A DNA stretch of 64,000 nucleotides from Mya arenaria (lineage: Eukaryota > Mollusca > Bivalvia > Myida > Myidae): the NCBI RefSeq assembly GCF_026914265.1, contig NC_069122.1:34027473-34091472 (forward strand), given 5' to 3'. Positions 1-10,159 of this stretch are shown piece after piece. Under the pieces are notes generated by a model. That model ran no database searches. It saw nothing but the letters and a program-made list of their open reading frames with translations, and was not told the origin of the DNA. Position 1 is the first letter of the stretch. Each line of letters starts with the position of its first letter. A program made the translations under genes and the position numbers.

Positions 1-210
1 CGACAGTCAAATGAAAATGTTTCATTTCACGAATCCCGTATTTGGCGAGTTTAGTAGCCAATCAAAACGGCAGATATATGTATTAGCCGACTTTGGGTCC
101 GTATGCGGCCAGTTTTGGAATGAAATGTCGTCAATTGCAATACATAAGAACCGTATTTTTTGTTCCGGTATCGCGTCAAATACGCAAGATAATTTATAAC
201 CACTTGTTGT

Positions 211-3200
211 TTAAAGCCTGGACAAAATGAAGTCGCTGAGCCATTCTGGCAACATCCAAAGAGGGCGGAAGAAGTAGTTGGCATCCCAGCCTACCACATA
301 TCTGTAACAAAATATATCACATGTCAATAACGAATTGAAAATGATTTAGGTTATAGGGTATATATTATATATCACCAACTTATATGACCACTGTCAGTTG
401 TAATGAACAATGAAAGCTTTGATTTAATGATTGAAATAAGTACATATGCACATATATTTTATTATGATTCAATGTACTAGCCTAAACTACTGAGCAATGA
501 AAGCTGAGATTTAATGATTGAAATAAATACATATCACCTGCATTTTATAATGATTGAGGGTACAAGCCTTAATTACTGAGCTATTAAAACTTGATGATTT
601 AAATAACTGCATACGCGTTTGTATTTTATATTGATTTTGGGTACTTGCTTAAATTACTAAGCAATGAAAGCTTCAAATAAATGATTGAATTAACTATATA
701 TGCACCTGTATTTAGGGTGCTTTGCAGTGACGGCGTGTTCGTATGCGCCAACAACGAGGTCAAGGTTACTGCTGCCTACCTTGTCAATAAAGCCAGAGAA
801 TCGCTTGGACACTGAAAAAAAATGACGGCCAAATTTTTGTAACGGGAATAAACTGTCGAGTTTGATATTAAATATAATTATACCTCACTCCTTTTATTTG
901 GTTTATAAATATAGGCAACTTCAGCGGACAACGATGTTCGCTTTAACCCTTAATTGTTACCCACTAGCTCACTGTTAACCGCTCCCGTCATAGTACGATA
1001 CGATACGGGGTTTACGTTCTACCGTTTCATCAGTGCCGTTTAGGCGCTTTATTTATATTGAGTATCAGACGACAATGCATTCACAAGAATGATGATGATT
1101 TATTCTTAGTCTCGTACACCGGAAAGAGAACACATGCGTTGGATTTATCATAATCAAACCTCTGATAAATGAGAATGACGCCAAAGGCGAGTTGAGACTT
1201 TGCCTCAGGTTGACATGATGCACTGTTCCGCTCAAGGAAGGGCAATATGTATATGCACATGTACTGTCTTTATATTTGGTTCGTGCTGTTTCTACCTCCT
1301 AATATTTAAACTGCTTGAATTTTATGTTAATTGTGAAAATAAACAATTTATATGCATTCATACTAAACTTCATAATGGTATATTAAAGAACTTTAACTTG
1401 TTCAAAGAATGCCTGACAGTGTATATCATTTATCATATACACTCAGCTTATACAGCCAGCAGGTCCGCCTTTTTCAAAAAAAGTATGTCAAAATCCATAC
1501 TCAAAGTTTTTTTACTTATCGAAGGCATAACAATGTCCAATGCGTACTTATATCCGCAATGTCTGATGGCAAGTCTTTCTTCCAGACCTCTGGCAGTGTT
1601 TTCAGTTTCTGCTCGATTCTCTTCTTCTGAGTCTCAATGTTTAAGAGGGGCGTCTTGTGGAAGCCAGGCTCCAACATGTGGACAGTCACTCCCGTCTTGT
1701 ATACGTCCCTCCTGAAAATGTACATATAGATAAATGCTGCTTCTTCTGGGCGTGGATGCTTATCATCATTTGAAACACCTCGGCCATTTTCCATCGAAAA
1801 CTAAATCGGATGTATGTCGGTACATCAGTAGAAGTAATTCGTAAACTTTTATATCATAGCACTAATTAAAAGTAGTGTTTAACGTGTATGTTGTGTTACT
1901 GTGTATGTTGTGTTACTAAATTCAAATTGATTTTTGATTTTTAGGTTGTTTTCGATGGAAAATGGCCGAGGTGTCCCGAGTACGCTTATCATTTGTATGA
2001 AATCTATTTAATGCTTATATGAGAAGGTATTTATGATTATTGTACTTACGAACCATACTTTGCCTGAATTGACATGTTGACAGGTATTTTGTAGATCAGC
2101 AGAACAGAACAGAACAGTTTATTAGGACGTGTGAATCGTAACTAGTTATATATAAACACAAACAATGTGAATGGACAGGCAAAACAGAGTTTGAAATATG
2201 AAACAGTAGTTTCTTAATAAAAGCAAAATGTTCAAATAAGGTTAGGGTGAAAAGAAACAACGTCAAACATTCACATTCAACATTGTTCGCCTAAACAACA
2301 AACTTCTTAAGCAAACAAAGATAGTTTTATAATTTATTGTCAGCCTTTTGTATACCTTTATGAACTTGTACACATTCTGATGAGTGAAATAGTATCGTTT
2401 TATTTATTGTCTTCGAATAAGTTCAAAACATGGACACATTTTATACATAGACTACATGTACTGGTATAGGAAACACACAGAGTAAAGATAAACATCATAT
2501 GACAAAAGAAAATGTTTTGATTTAAATTACGTAATTTTATTATACACCTTTATGCTACACTTAATTAAAGAACACTCATATAATTAAATGCGAACTATTC
2601 ATTTAAGAATAAGTACAGTCCTAACTGTACTATTTAAGATTTTTTGAGAGTTTGAAAATTTGGGCATCATGTTAAACACATGTAAATATCCATGTGTATT
2701 ATAGGCTTACTCATATAGATAGCCTTCTAGTTTAATACCATTTAACATGAAGAGATCATGCTTTAAAAAGACTTAAATACGTGTTATAGTTGTGACTTAT
2801 CTGTAACGAAAATACCTCTTAGTGAGAGGAATCAAACATCCGTTTGCATTTAAGGTAACCCATCCGTAATATTTCAAAATACTTCTGATAAAGTTTCATT
2901 TTAAATTTACAAAATGTTAACTTCGGATACTTTGAAAGTTTTCACCGAGAGTTTTTTTTTCTACAGACAGTTATGTCATTATGCATTTAAAGACACACAG
3001 GAATAGCATTGCTATATACGATATAGTCATAGTGATTATTTTTTTATTACCTCCCTTAGGTATACCATATCATAATATAAGCGTCACGATGGTGTGATTC
3101 AAAATTTTAATCCCGTAAAAATTGTATAATGGTTTATAAATTTAAAGAAGACATATAAATACTCTCGCCGATAGTATCTTCAATCCATTAACACATGTTT

Positions 3201-4540
3201 CCATCCTAATAATGGATGGCTTACCTTGAAAAGCATACATCGATAATAATATGTATATTGATAATATGCTATGATACTATTCTTTCATATGAACGATTAG
3301 ACTATGGGATTAAGTACATTAAGACGAAATATATGTAAAATATGTGTCAAGAGTGTTATGGCAGAGCTGACTTCACTACTGCTTACCTCAAGTTATCCGA
3401 GAACGCCTCGACGCCATATTTGGACACTGCGTACGGCGCGTTCGCGAAAGCGAACCTCCCGGCGATGCTGGACGTGTTCACCACCCTTCCCTTCTCCTTC
3501 ATAATGAGCGGCATGAAGGCGTTGGTGACCAGTACCACCCCGTACAGATTGACGGCGAGGACGTTGTCGTAATCGGCCCGTGTAGCCCAGAACGTTGGAC
3601 CCGATGTGGTTCCCAAGACTCCCGCGTTGTTTACCACCGCCCATAAGCCTAAGCGAAGAAAAATACAAAACTATTCATCATCAGAATCATCATCCTCAAC
3701 GTCACCTTCACCGTCACCGTCAATACAAAACACCACCACCATAAGGGCATGGCTAATAAACGCCCGCTCCACAACTCATTGGTGGTGCAAAGAAAATGAG
3801 CTGTCGACACTTGCGTGGTGAAACTGTACCTTGTGTTTACTTCTAAACACGTTATTATGATATATAATTTATTTGATAAATTTATTAGACGGATATGTTT
3901 CGAAAAACTGTTATTTTTGTTGTTTTTCGGCGTATTAAGTACTATGAATAACAGTAATATTTGCATGAACTCCTTTACATATAGTTCAGGAGAAAAGCTC
4001 CTGGCACCACAATTCGCACAATCGTAGCCAACCAGCAGTAAAAGTATTCTAACACGGTACCACATTCTCCGATTTTCCAAATATGTTCGTTAAATAAAAT
4101 TGCCAAATAAAATATTAATCATATTCACGTGTCATCCACCAGTATACGAATACCAACTACTACAGCTTTTCCCCAAAAGGTTACCGAATACTATTACCCT
4201 TATCATCAGGTAAGAGGTTCGTCACTTCTTCCACCGCCTTGTTTATACTGTCATCGTTCGTAACGTCCATTCGAATTGGAGTGACGTTCTTAGAGCAGGT
4301 TGATGATAATTCTTCCACTCCATTCTGTGTGAAACACGCTGCAAAAACTTTAAAACCCAGCACGTCTAAGCGTTTTGCTAGTTTGTGTCCGAATCCTGTG
4401 TCGCATCCGGTTATTACTACATATCTGTCTTTAAAACTCGCTAATTTCTGCTTAAATCGGTAGGATTTAATTAAAAGATACAGGCACAGCAATACAAAGC
4501 CAAAGAAAGAATAACTTGACAATAAGCAACACCAGCTCAT
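211..4540 (-). CDS. Short-chain dehydrogenase/reductase, retinol/17-beta-hydroxysteroid dehydrogenase-like (complete, 5 exons)
   Basis: Exons in reading order are 4540-4198, 3648-3387, 1711-1548, 811-706 and 301-211. All introns are GT-AG, the phases match, and the total is 966 nt (321 aa plus stop), the usual size of SDR9C-type enzymes. The protein starts with a hydrophobic anchor (about residues 11-24), suggesting attachment to the ER membrane. The NAD(P)-binding motif TGCDTGFG is at 44-51 and NNAG at 121-124. The catalytic residues are N148, S175, Y187 and K191 (YAVSK). The C-terminal stretch GWDANYFFRPLW, before the TAA at 213-211, is typical of the RDH/HSD17B6/DHRS9 group. Family knowledge implies NAD(P)-dependent oxidation or reduction of a retinoid or steroid; the substrate cannot be read from sequence. 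The exon 1 ATG precedes the anchor directly, which supports this start. The exon 4 donor (AAATACAG/GTGCAT) borders a tandem repeat. Confidence 0.93.
405..711. repeat. About 86-bp tandem repeat, 4 decayed copies, overlapping the exon 4 donor of the dehydrogenase
   Basis: The phrase AATGAAAGCT followed by TTAATGATTGAA recurs at about 407, 494, 582 and 663. The unit nearest exon 4 contains the authentic 5' splice site (minus strand, AAATACAG/GTGCAT). The others keep decayed versions such as AATGCAG/GTGATA. The rest of the 302-705 intron shows nothing else. Confidence 0.7.
1776..1973. repeat. 26-bp perfect inverted repeat in dehydrogenase intron 2
   Basis: The arm at 1776-1801 (starting CACCTCGGCCATTTTC) is the exact reverse complement of 1948-1973, with about 146 bp between them. 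It lies just upstream of the exon 3 acceptor and could form a stem in the pre-mRNA. Confidence 0.75.
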
Positions 4541-4680
4541 TGCTGTAATAGTATATTTATAGTACTGTATATTCCTATGATCCTACTTATTTCTTACTAC
4601 GTGTAACTGTTTATCACTCGCTATCAGTGTATGATTTTAAAACAAGGTCAGACGTTTGTACAGTATTGAAAATACATATA

Positions 4681-5068
4681 CTTAAAGGTTAAAGTGGCAC
4701 TCTTATTCAAAATTAGTACATACACATGTAAAACAAACATAAATTTTAAGTGATACAACCTCAACTGCTTACTAAATATTGCATTTATGGAAATATTAAT
4801 TACTTTGAACAATATTATAACCGTGTATATATAATAGCTGAAAACGCAAAAATATGAAATAATTGGTGAATGCTAAAAGATTTACTGCGATCTGCTATGG
4901 ACTCATAAGGTAGAAATACTGTGCACATTTCTTTTAAATCAAACTCGGTATCCTTCGTAAGAACCATTGTTTTCGACATTTATTCATTCTTTTTGGTATT
5001 TTGGTATATTCAAAACAATTGTATTGAATGTGTTAAATCTTATTTGGGAGTAATAGTGCATCTTTAAA
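4681..5068 (-). mobile_element. Fold-back MITE family 1, copy A
   Basis: This 390-bp sequence shares its full length with copies at 13052-13421, 14221-14349 plus 18339-18544, and 63194-63516, here in the opposite orientation. Imperfect inverted ends read AAGTGGCACTCTTATTC and AGATGCACTATTACTCC, next to TTAA. TTAA targets suggest a piggyBac-mobilised non-autonomous element (inference). It has no coding capacity. Confidence 0.7.
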
Positions 5069-5145
5069 TGCTGGGTTTTAATCAAGACCGTTTACAAAGG
5101 CTGATAAAGGAATAAATGTTAGTTGGGGTTGTGGAGGCTGCAGCA

Positions 5146-5150
5146 GTAAC

Positions 5151-5182
<32 letters not shown>

Positions 5183-5192
5183 CAGTAGTAGT
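5146..5192. repeat. (AGT)n microsatellite
   Basis: A nearly pure run of AGT triplets with a few CAG variants. It is flanked by a G/T-rich low-complexity stretch to about 5255. The leucine-run reading frame on the minus strand here is an artefact of the repeat. Confidence 0.85.
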
Positions 5193-5194
5193 AT

Positions 5195-6616
5195 ATTTGG
5201 GGTGGTGGTGGTGAGGTTGGCGGCGTTGTCGGTGGCCACGGTGGTGGTGGACGTGTTAATACAAATAGTTAAAAAATGCATTCATGTTTGCGTTTCAAAT
5301 TTTGGGGAGTTAAAGAGAGAGTGGTGGGGCCCGTACTAGCCACTCGCTGAATTTGAGCCGCCAAGTTACAACAGTTTTTTCTATAAACAGTTGTTATCTA
5401 TACAATGTCCTGTATTGTAATGCAGTTGGTTATTCAATAATTTCCAAGCAAAATATTGTTTTGACTAGTAACATGCAATTTAAGAAAACTTAATCATACT
5501 TTAAATGTGATGATAGCGGTTTTCCATTGTTTTATACTTGCCTTGTTTTATCTGCAAATGTTTCCTGCTTTGCGGGCCTTCGCGTTTAATTGAATAAAAG
5601 TGAATAAACGATAGCAATTAAACTTCCGAATGGGTTACTCTACACTGTTGTATTCCTTGGGGTGGATGTGAGATGTACAAAGACACTAGGTTTAGGTTAC
5701 ATGTTTACTGTGTCCGATTAACAAGTATTATGAAAGTGTACAACATCAGTTTATAATAAACATTACATGCAATAGAGTGTATGATTAAAGGGAAGTTAAT
5801 GCAGTTTTACTCATTGTCTATTGTAGTGTTAAAGTAGTGTATATAATACAACATAAACAAAAATACAAAGCTGTTTTGCAATGGTCTTGCTGTGTTTACC
5901 TAATTTACTCCTTTTACGCTAGACACCAACTAGATGGTCAAAAAATACAGTATTTCCTCAAAACAAGCCTCGAATTGTCAATGCGAGGTCGCTTGCACCA
6001 AAACTATGGTTTCCCTTAAAACAGCTTGCTTAAAATTGTCTTCCTTCGATCTTGAATTAAATACAATCTATGTATTTGTATCGTCCATTATATCTGTTCG
6101 GTTGATTTGAACAGGTTGATATTTTATTTTAATAAAATAAACAAGATTTAACACACCCTGCTATAAATAGTTTTGTTTATTGATTTTTTTTTAAAATGTA
6201 AATCGGAGGTTTTTTGCAATAGTTTATATCTAACTATGGGGGGGGGGCACAAGGGGGGGGGGGCAAAAGCATATTCAAAAAAATCATATTCAAAACATCA
6301 TTTGTGCAGTGTTCTGAAATCCAAAGTGGTTTCTATAAAGGTCAATCGTAGAAGTATAAGTGTGCGTTTCAGGAACGCTTAATAATAAATTGAGATCGCT
6401 CACATTTCTTTTCCACGTGTGGTATCCATAATCACGAAGAAATGAAAAGGAACATAAAAAACACAACGAAGAATCACGGTGTTCCGCTTTAATTTCCATC
6501 ACATATGAAAAATCGTCATAAATGCCAATCATTTTCTATTTTCCGTTATACTCCATGTTCTAGCATACACGTGCGGCTAATTTTCTGTTGCCTTCATTTG
6601 CAAAACACTTCACCAA
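5195..6616. other. Intergenic stretch with no recognisable gene
   Basis: AT-rich sequence between the dehydrogenase 5' end and the receptor 3' end. I see only two long G runs (6238-6247 and 6253-6263). The short open frames here carry no recognisable domain. Confidence 0.6.
6238..6263 (+). repeat. Paired long G runs
   Basis: Runs of 10 and 11 guanines are separated by CACAA. They could form a G-quadruplex on the plus strand, about 350 bp past the receptor stop codon. Confidence 0.8.
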
Positions 6617-7933
6617 TCAGCCGGCTCTCACTGTAACAATAGCCATGTAAACGCCAAAACTAAAAAAAGAAGCAACAGTGAACAAAACAAAAGCCATCCA
6701 ATCTACCATTTTATTAATTTTCTTCCAAGTTACTTGTTCTTTGGCCACAACGTCCGATAACTTCTGGTGCGATATTTCTGAATCTGAATCGGTTTTCAGA
6801 ATCGGTACTCCTTTTTCATTTTTACATGGAATGCATTCTTCTTTATTTGATTTAATGCACAATCTTGACGTATTTTGCTCAACGCTAATTTTTCGATTTT
6901 TGCAACATGAGCATGTTGTCAAGTGATACATCTTCTTTAGCCAGTTTGGAACTTTTTCTTCGGCGTCATCCTTGCCATTGATTCTGAAAGTGAAAATCGT
7001 CACCAGAACGATCAGTGCGCTAATAGCCATATCCGCAAAAAGTTTGTATGAAATAATCGGGACCGGCTCAGAAGTTTGGGGCAGCAAATTGCTTACAATT
7101 GTCATAAACACCGCGATAGAGAGCAGCACAGTAATACAGTAAGAGACTCGTTCGCCGGATTCGATGGGGAGTAAGAAAACCAAGACGTTAAGCAGGCTTA
7201 AGGACAATATTGGTAAAATGACGTTGATGATCACAAATGATGGCTTCCTCTTTAAATGGAAGATGAAATCAACTTGCCACGACACTCCGGCTTTTGTGGA
7301 TAAGGCAGATGTGTCGACGACATCCCACATTGCGTTCTCTTGGAAAGTGCTTATATTTATTTTTGGAGAAGTCGCTTCAACCACGACTTCATCCCCTGTG
7401 TACCCAAGTGTGGTGAATGAAGTCGTACACGACTGCGAATCAAATGGATAGTTTCTCATGTTAACCGCGCAAGTCGACTGTATCAGGTCAGCCGGTAACC
7501 ATTGTGCCAAACCGGTGGCATAGAAACGTATACGGTTCCATTTTGCGCCGAGGTTTTCAAGATCATCAGAGGGACTTATGATTATCAAGTCCGGGACCCA
7601 AACTTGACTGAAAAATACAGTGATTTGGTTAATTCCCCCATATGAAAGCGGGTTCCATACCATTCCTTCATCGATCCAGCTAACTCCTATCGCAGCTACA
7701 AAAGAGAACGTCTCCTTAACTTCGTCAAACTCTTTAATAGCTCGCGCGAACATTTGCACATTTACTTTAACCGCTTCACTCTGATTCAACACTGGTCGAA
7801 CGTTTATGTTGTAGTCCTGTAGCAAGTCTTGTAATAAAGTTTTTGTATTATTCATTGATGCACTGTCAATGTTTTGGAAATTGAACGCAACAATATGCAA
7901 AATCCAAATTAACGAGGTATTTTTAAACGACAT
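6617..7933 (-). CDS. Nicotinic acetylcholine receptor-like Cys-loop channel subunit, intronless
   Basis: One uninterrupted 438-codon frame. A signal peptide covers about residues 1-25. The extracellular domain holds the conserved WNP-YGG stretch (93-100) and the Cys-loop C155-C169 with 13 residues between. TM1 is about 232-256, TM2 262-283, TM3 294-316 and TM4 411-436. GER before TM2 gives the glutamate ring of cation-selective channels. The family forms pentameric ligand-gated channels in the plasma membrane. Loop C has no vicinal Cys pair, so this is not an alpha-type subunit, and the loop B tryptophan position is L176. The TM3-TM4 loop is cysteine-rich (C341, C343, C344, C359, C367, C370). 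The ATG directly precedes the signal peptide. Intronless receptor genes are common in bivalve expansions of this family. Ligand unknown. Confidence 0.93.
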   Translation of the reverse strand: MSFKNTSLIWILHIVAFNFQNIDSASMNNTKTLLQDLLQDYNINVRPVLNQSEAVKVNVQMFARAIKEFDEVKETFSFVAAIGVSWIDEGMVWNPLSYGGINQITVFFSQVWVPDLIIISPSDDLENLGAKWNRIRFYATGLAQWLPADLIQSTCAVNMRNYPFDSQSCTTSFTTLGYTGDEVVVEATSPKINISTFQENAMWDVVDTSALSTKAGVSWQVDFIFHLKRKPSFVIINVILPILSLSLLNVLVFLLPIESGERVSYCITVLLSIAVFMTIVSNLLPQTSEPVPIISYKLFADMAISALIVLVTIFTFRINGKDDAEEKVPNWLKKMYHLTTCSCCKNRKISVEQNTSRLCIKSNKEECIPCKNEKGVPILKTDSDSEISHQKLSDVVAKEQVTWKKINKMVDWMAFVLFTVASFFSFGVYMAIVTVRAG

Positions 7934-8678
7934 TCTTTTGAACGCTGTAGCTGTCTAAATTAAACTGAACAATTATCAGTTGTCATTACTCTCTCTCTCT
8001 CTCCCTACATGGAACTGATTAATAACCAGATGTCATGTGGTGCTGAAAAATATTAGGTTATATTTCAAAATAACATAATGAGGTATCGAACAAATTCTGG
8101 TGATGCGATTATGGAGATTCGAAGAATGCCGTTAAAAGCACTCCATAACCAACTCGCTGACAGTGTAAATATTCATTAGGCGTGATAAAAATGTGTAGTT
8201 TTATCAATAGATGATAGGATAACCGCCTAGGAACGGCCAATAAAAGCACGTGAAAAGAGTACCCCCCCCCCCCCCGCTAGAATCTTCCAAGTTTACTTTT
8301 AATTACAGTCATGGAGAATTAAATGGAAAAATACACCCAATGTGCACCATTTCGGCCTATAAATTGTTAAAACTTCGTGTGGAAGTATCCCAAACCCCTC
8401 TGCCAACTCCTTAAACCATATGAAGTTCGGTTCTGGTGGAGGGACACAGGATAAAAGGTAACGCCCCTAAGTTACGCACCCTCTAACGTTAAATCCTGGA
8501 CCCGACCCTGTATTTCATGTTTGCTTGTATGTTTCGTCTCTGAGTATTGTGCTGTGTAATCCCTTCGTTTTTTATATGGTTGGCACTTGGTTTCTGGACT
8601 ATGCGTCACAAAAAGGTTCTAGTAAGATTCAATTTAAGCTACTGCAGAACTGGTAATATGTTAGTTAATATAGACGCG

Positions 8679-9257
8679 TTTCTCCCACCTCAGAGAAGTA
8701 GATCCAATAATTTAACCATGCTAGAAATTCTTATCTTGCCCACGGGCGAAGATAAAATGACCGTATGGAACTCCTTTTTAATGGTCACCACATTGTAATT
8801 ACCTCCCTTGTTGAAGACTGTCGTGTGTAGCATCATGGAAACCTTGTCTTGTGGCAATATTTAGAACGCTAATTTATTATTTCTCGCTTCAAGTGTCACC
8901 ATCAAACAGATTTTGCGCACCTTTCAAGAAATAATGATTCACTCTCATTACAACTATTTTAAGACCGATTTGACTAATAACATAATCGGAATCACTACGC
9001 GCATATCCATGACGACCACGAATTACCGCATATCCATAAGCAATTCATTTTTTACTAAGCACAAAAGAATTCCAGCAAAAAATACATTTTTACTTTATTT
9101 TGTTTAACTGAGGTGGGAGAAAAGCATTTACCATAGCGCTCGTGTAAGATAGGTTTATCCCGACCCTCACGCAGGGTGTTTTGTGGAAACTCGGTAAATC
9201 TCGTTTCCGCAAAACACCCTACGCTCGGGACGGAATGAAACTATCTTACGCTCTCGG
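8679..9257. mobile_element. Fold-back structure with nested inverted repeats
   Basis: A 15-bp perfect inverted pair, TTTCTCCCACCTCAG at 8679-8693 and its complement at 9108-9122, encloses about 410 bp. Just right of it, 9135-9257 folds on itself: GTAAGATAGG and CAGGGTGTTTTGTGGAAAC are mirrored by the segment ending CTATCTTACGC. It is probably one or two non-autonomous DNA elements. Boundaries are approximate. Confidence 0.55.
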
Positions 9258-9564
9258 CCATGGAAGATACTTATAATCTCTACCTGTAGCTACCTGCACG
9301 TGAGCCTGTTCTTTTAGTCGCGTCACAGTTAGAAGTAAACGTTGAAGTTGGGAAATTTCCTTAATGTGTACATTAAGCCTCCCTTCTTGTGATCGTTTTA
9401 TGCTCGTACATATGCATCAAGAACAGTAAGAAGAAGTTTGAAATGGATATAAATGACTTAGGGAACAATGGAAAAGGGGTCTAAGGTCCTTAACTCTGCT
9501 TTGGGCATGGATCCCTCATATTAAAACAGATCTCCGGTTACTTTTCAGGATCGGATGTTTACTG

Positions 9565-9680
9565 TTTGTGATTTTTGGTTTTAATGTTCTATGTCTTTGG
9601 CGTTTACCCAGTGCCATTAAATCGGGTTTATGTTTAAACTTGTTTTAAGCTTGTTTCTGTAGTTTTTCGCATAAATATTG
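9565..9680 (+). repeat. Dispersed 110-bp repeat, copy 1 of 3
   Basis: Shares GCCATTAAA(T/C)(C/T)GGGTTTATG and GTAGTTTT(T)(C/G)GCATAAATATT with 40745-40870 and 45445-45560. It is non-coding and of unknown class, possibly the end of a retroelement. Confidence 0.6.
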
Positions 9681-10159
9681 GCAATTAACAGCTTTAAGAA
9701 CCCATGAACAATTTAAACAGACGTACACTCATCCGATCTAGTAGCTTTTCGCATACTCTCTGTTCATGTTATATTACGTACGTAAATTTGCGAAAAATTC
9801 GCGTCGTTGACAATGTAACTTTAAGCAGATTTTTTTTTCTTCGCAAAGGTAAATCATGTTGATTCTCTAGGTAGACAAGGTATGAAGAACTATCCCAGAT
9901 CTTTATAATGCAATTTAACATGGTCGTTAATCAATGGTTTGTTTTGTCGTAATGAGTCCCCGGTCGACCGTTTTTCTTTTCATTTTATAAACACACAAGT
10001 ATAATCAATGTCTATTTTTGTATTTGCTGCGGGGAATCCATTCATTAATTGATTGATAATTTGTAGCTATATCGCCTCTTTTAACAATGTTTATACAGCA
10101 CTTTGGCCTTAATTATTATTTTCATCATCAACATTTCATGTCAATACAAAATTTCTTGT

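Larger units (their letters stand above)
7934..10159. other. Intergenic stretch upstream of the receptor, with repeats only
   Basis: It contains a short CT run (7990-8002), a 14-base C run (8262-8275), a fold-back element (8679-9257) and a dispersed 110-bp repeat (about 9565-9680). No frame with recognisable protein similarity was seen. Confidence 0.6.

Noticed and set aside
1200..1715. A 171-codon plus-strand frame
   Set aside because: It is antisense to dehydrogenase exon 3 and its intron. The minus-strand exon has the conserved motifs.
5078..5281. A poly-leucine small protein
   Set aside because: It is the AGT microsatellite read on the minus strand.
8547..8798. An 83-codon plus-strand frame
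   Set aside because: No signal peptide with a plausible mature part, no domain, no splice context, and it overlaps the fold-back element.
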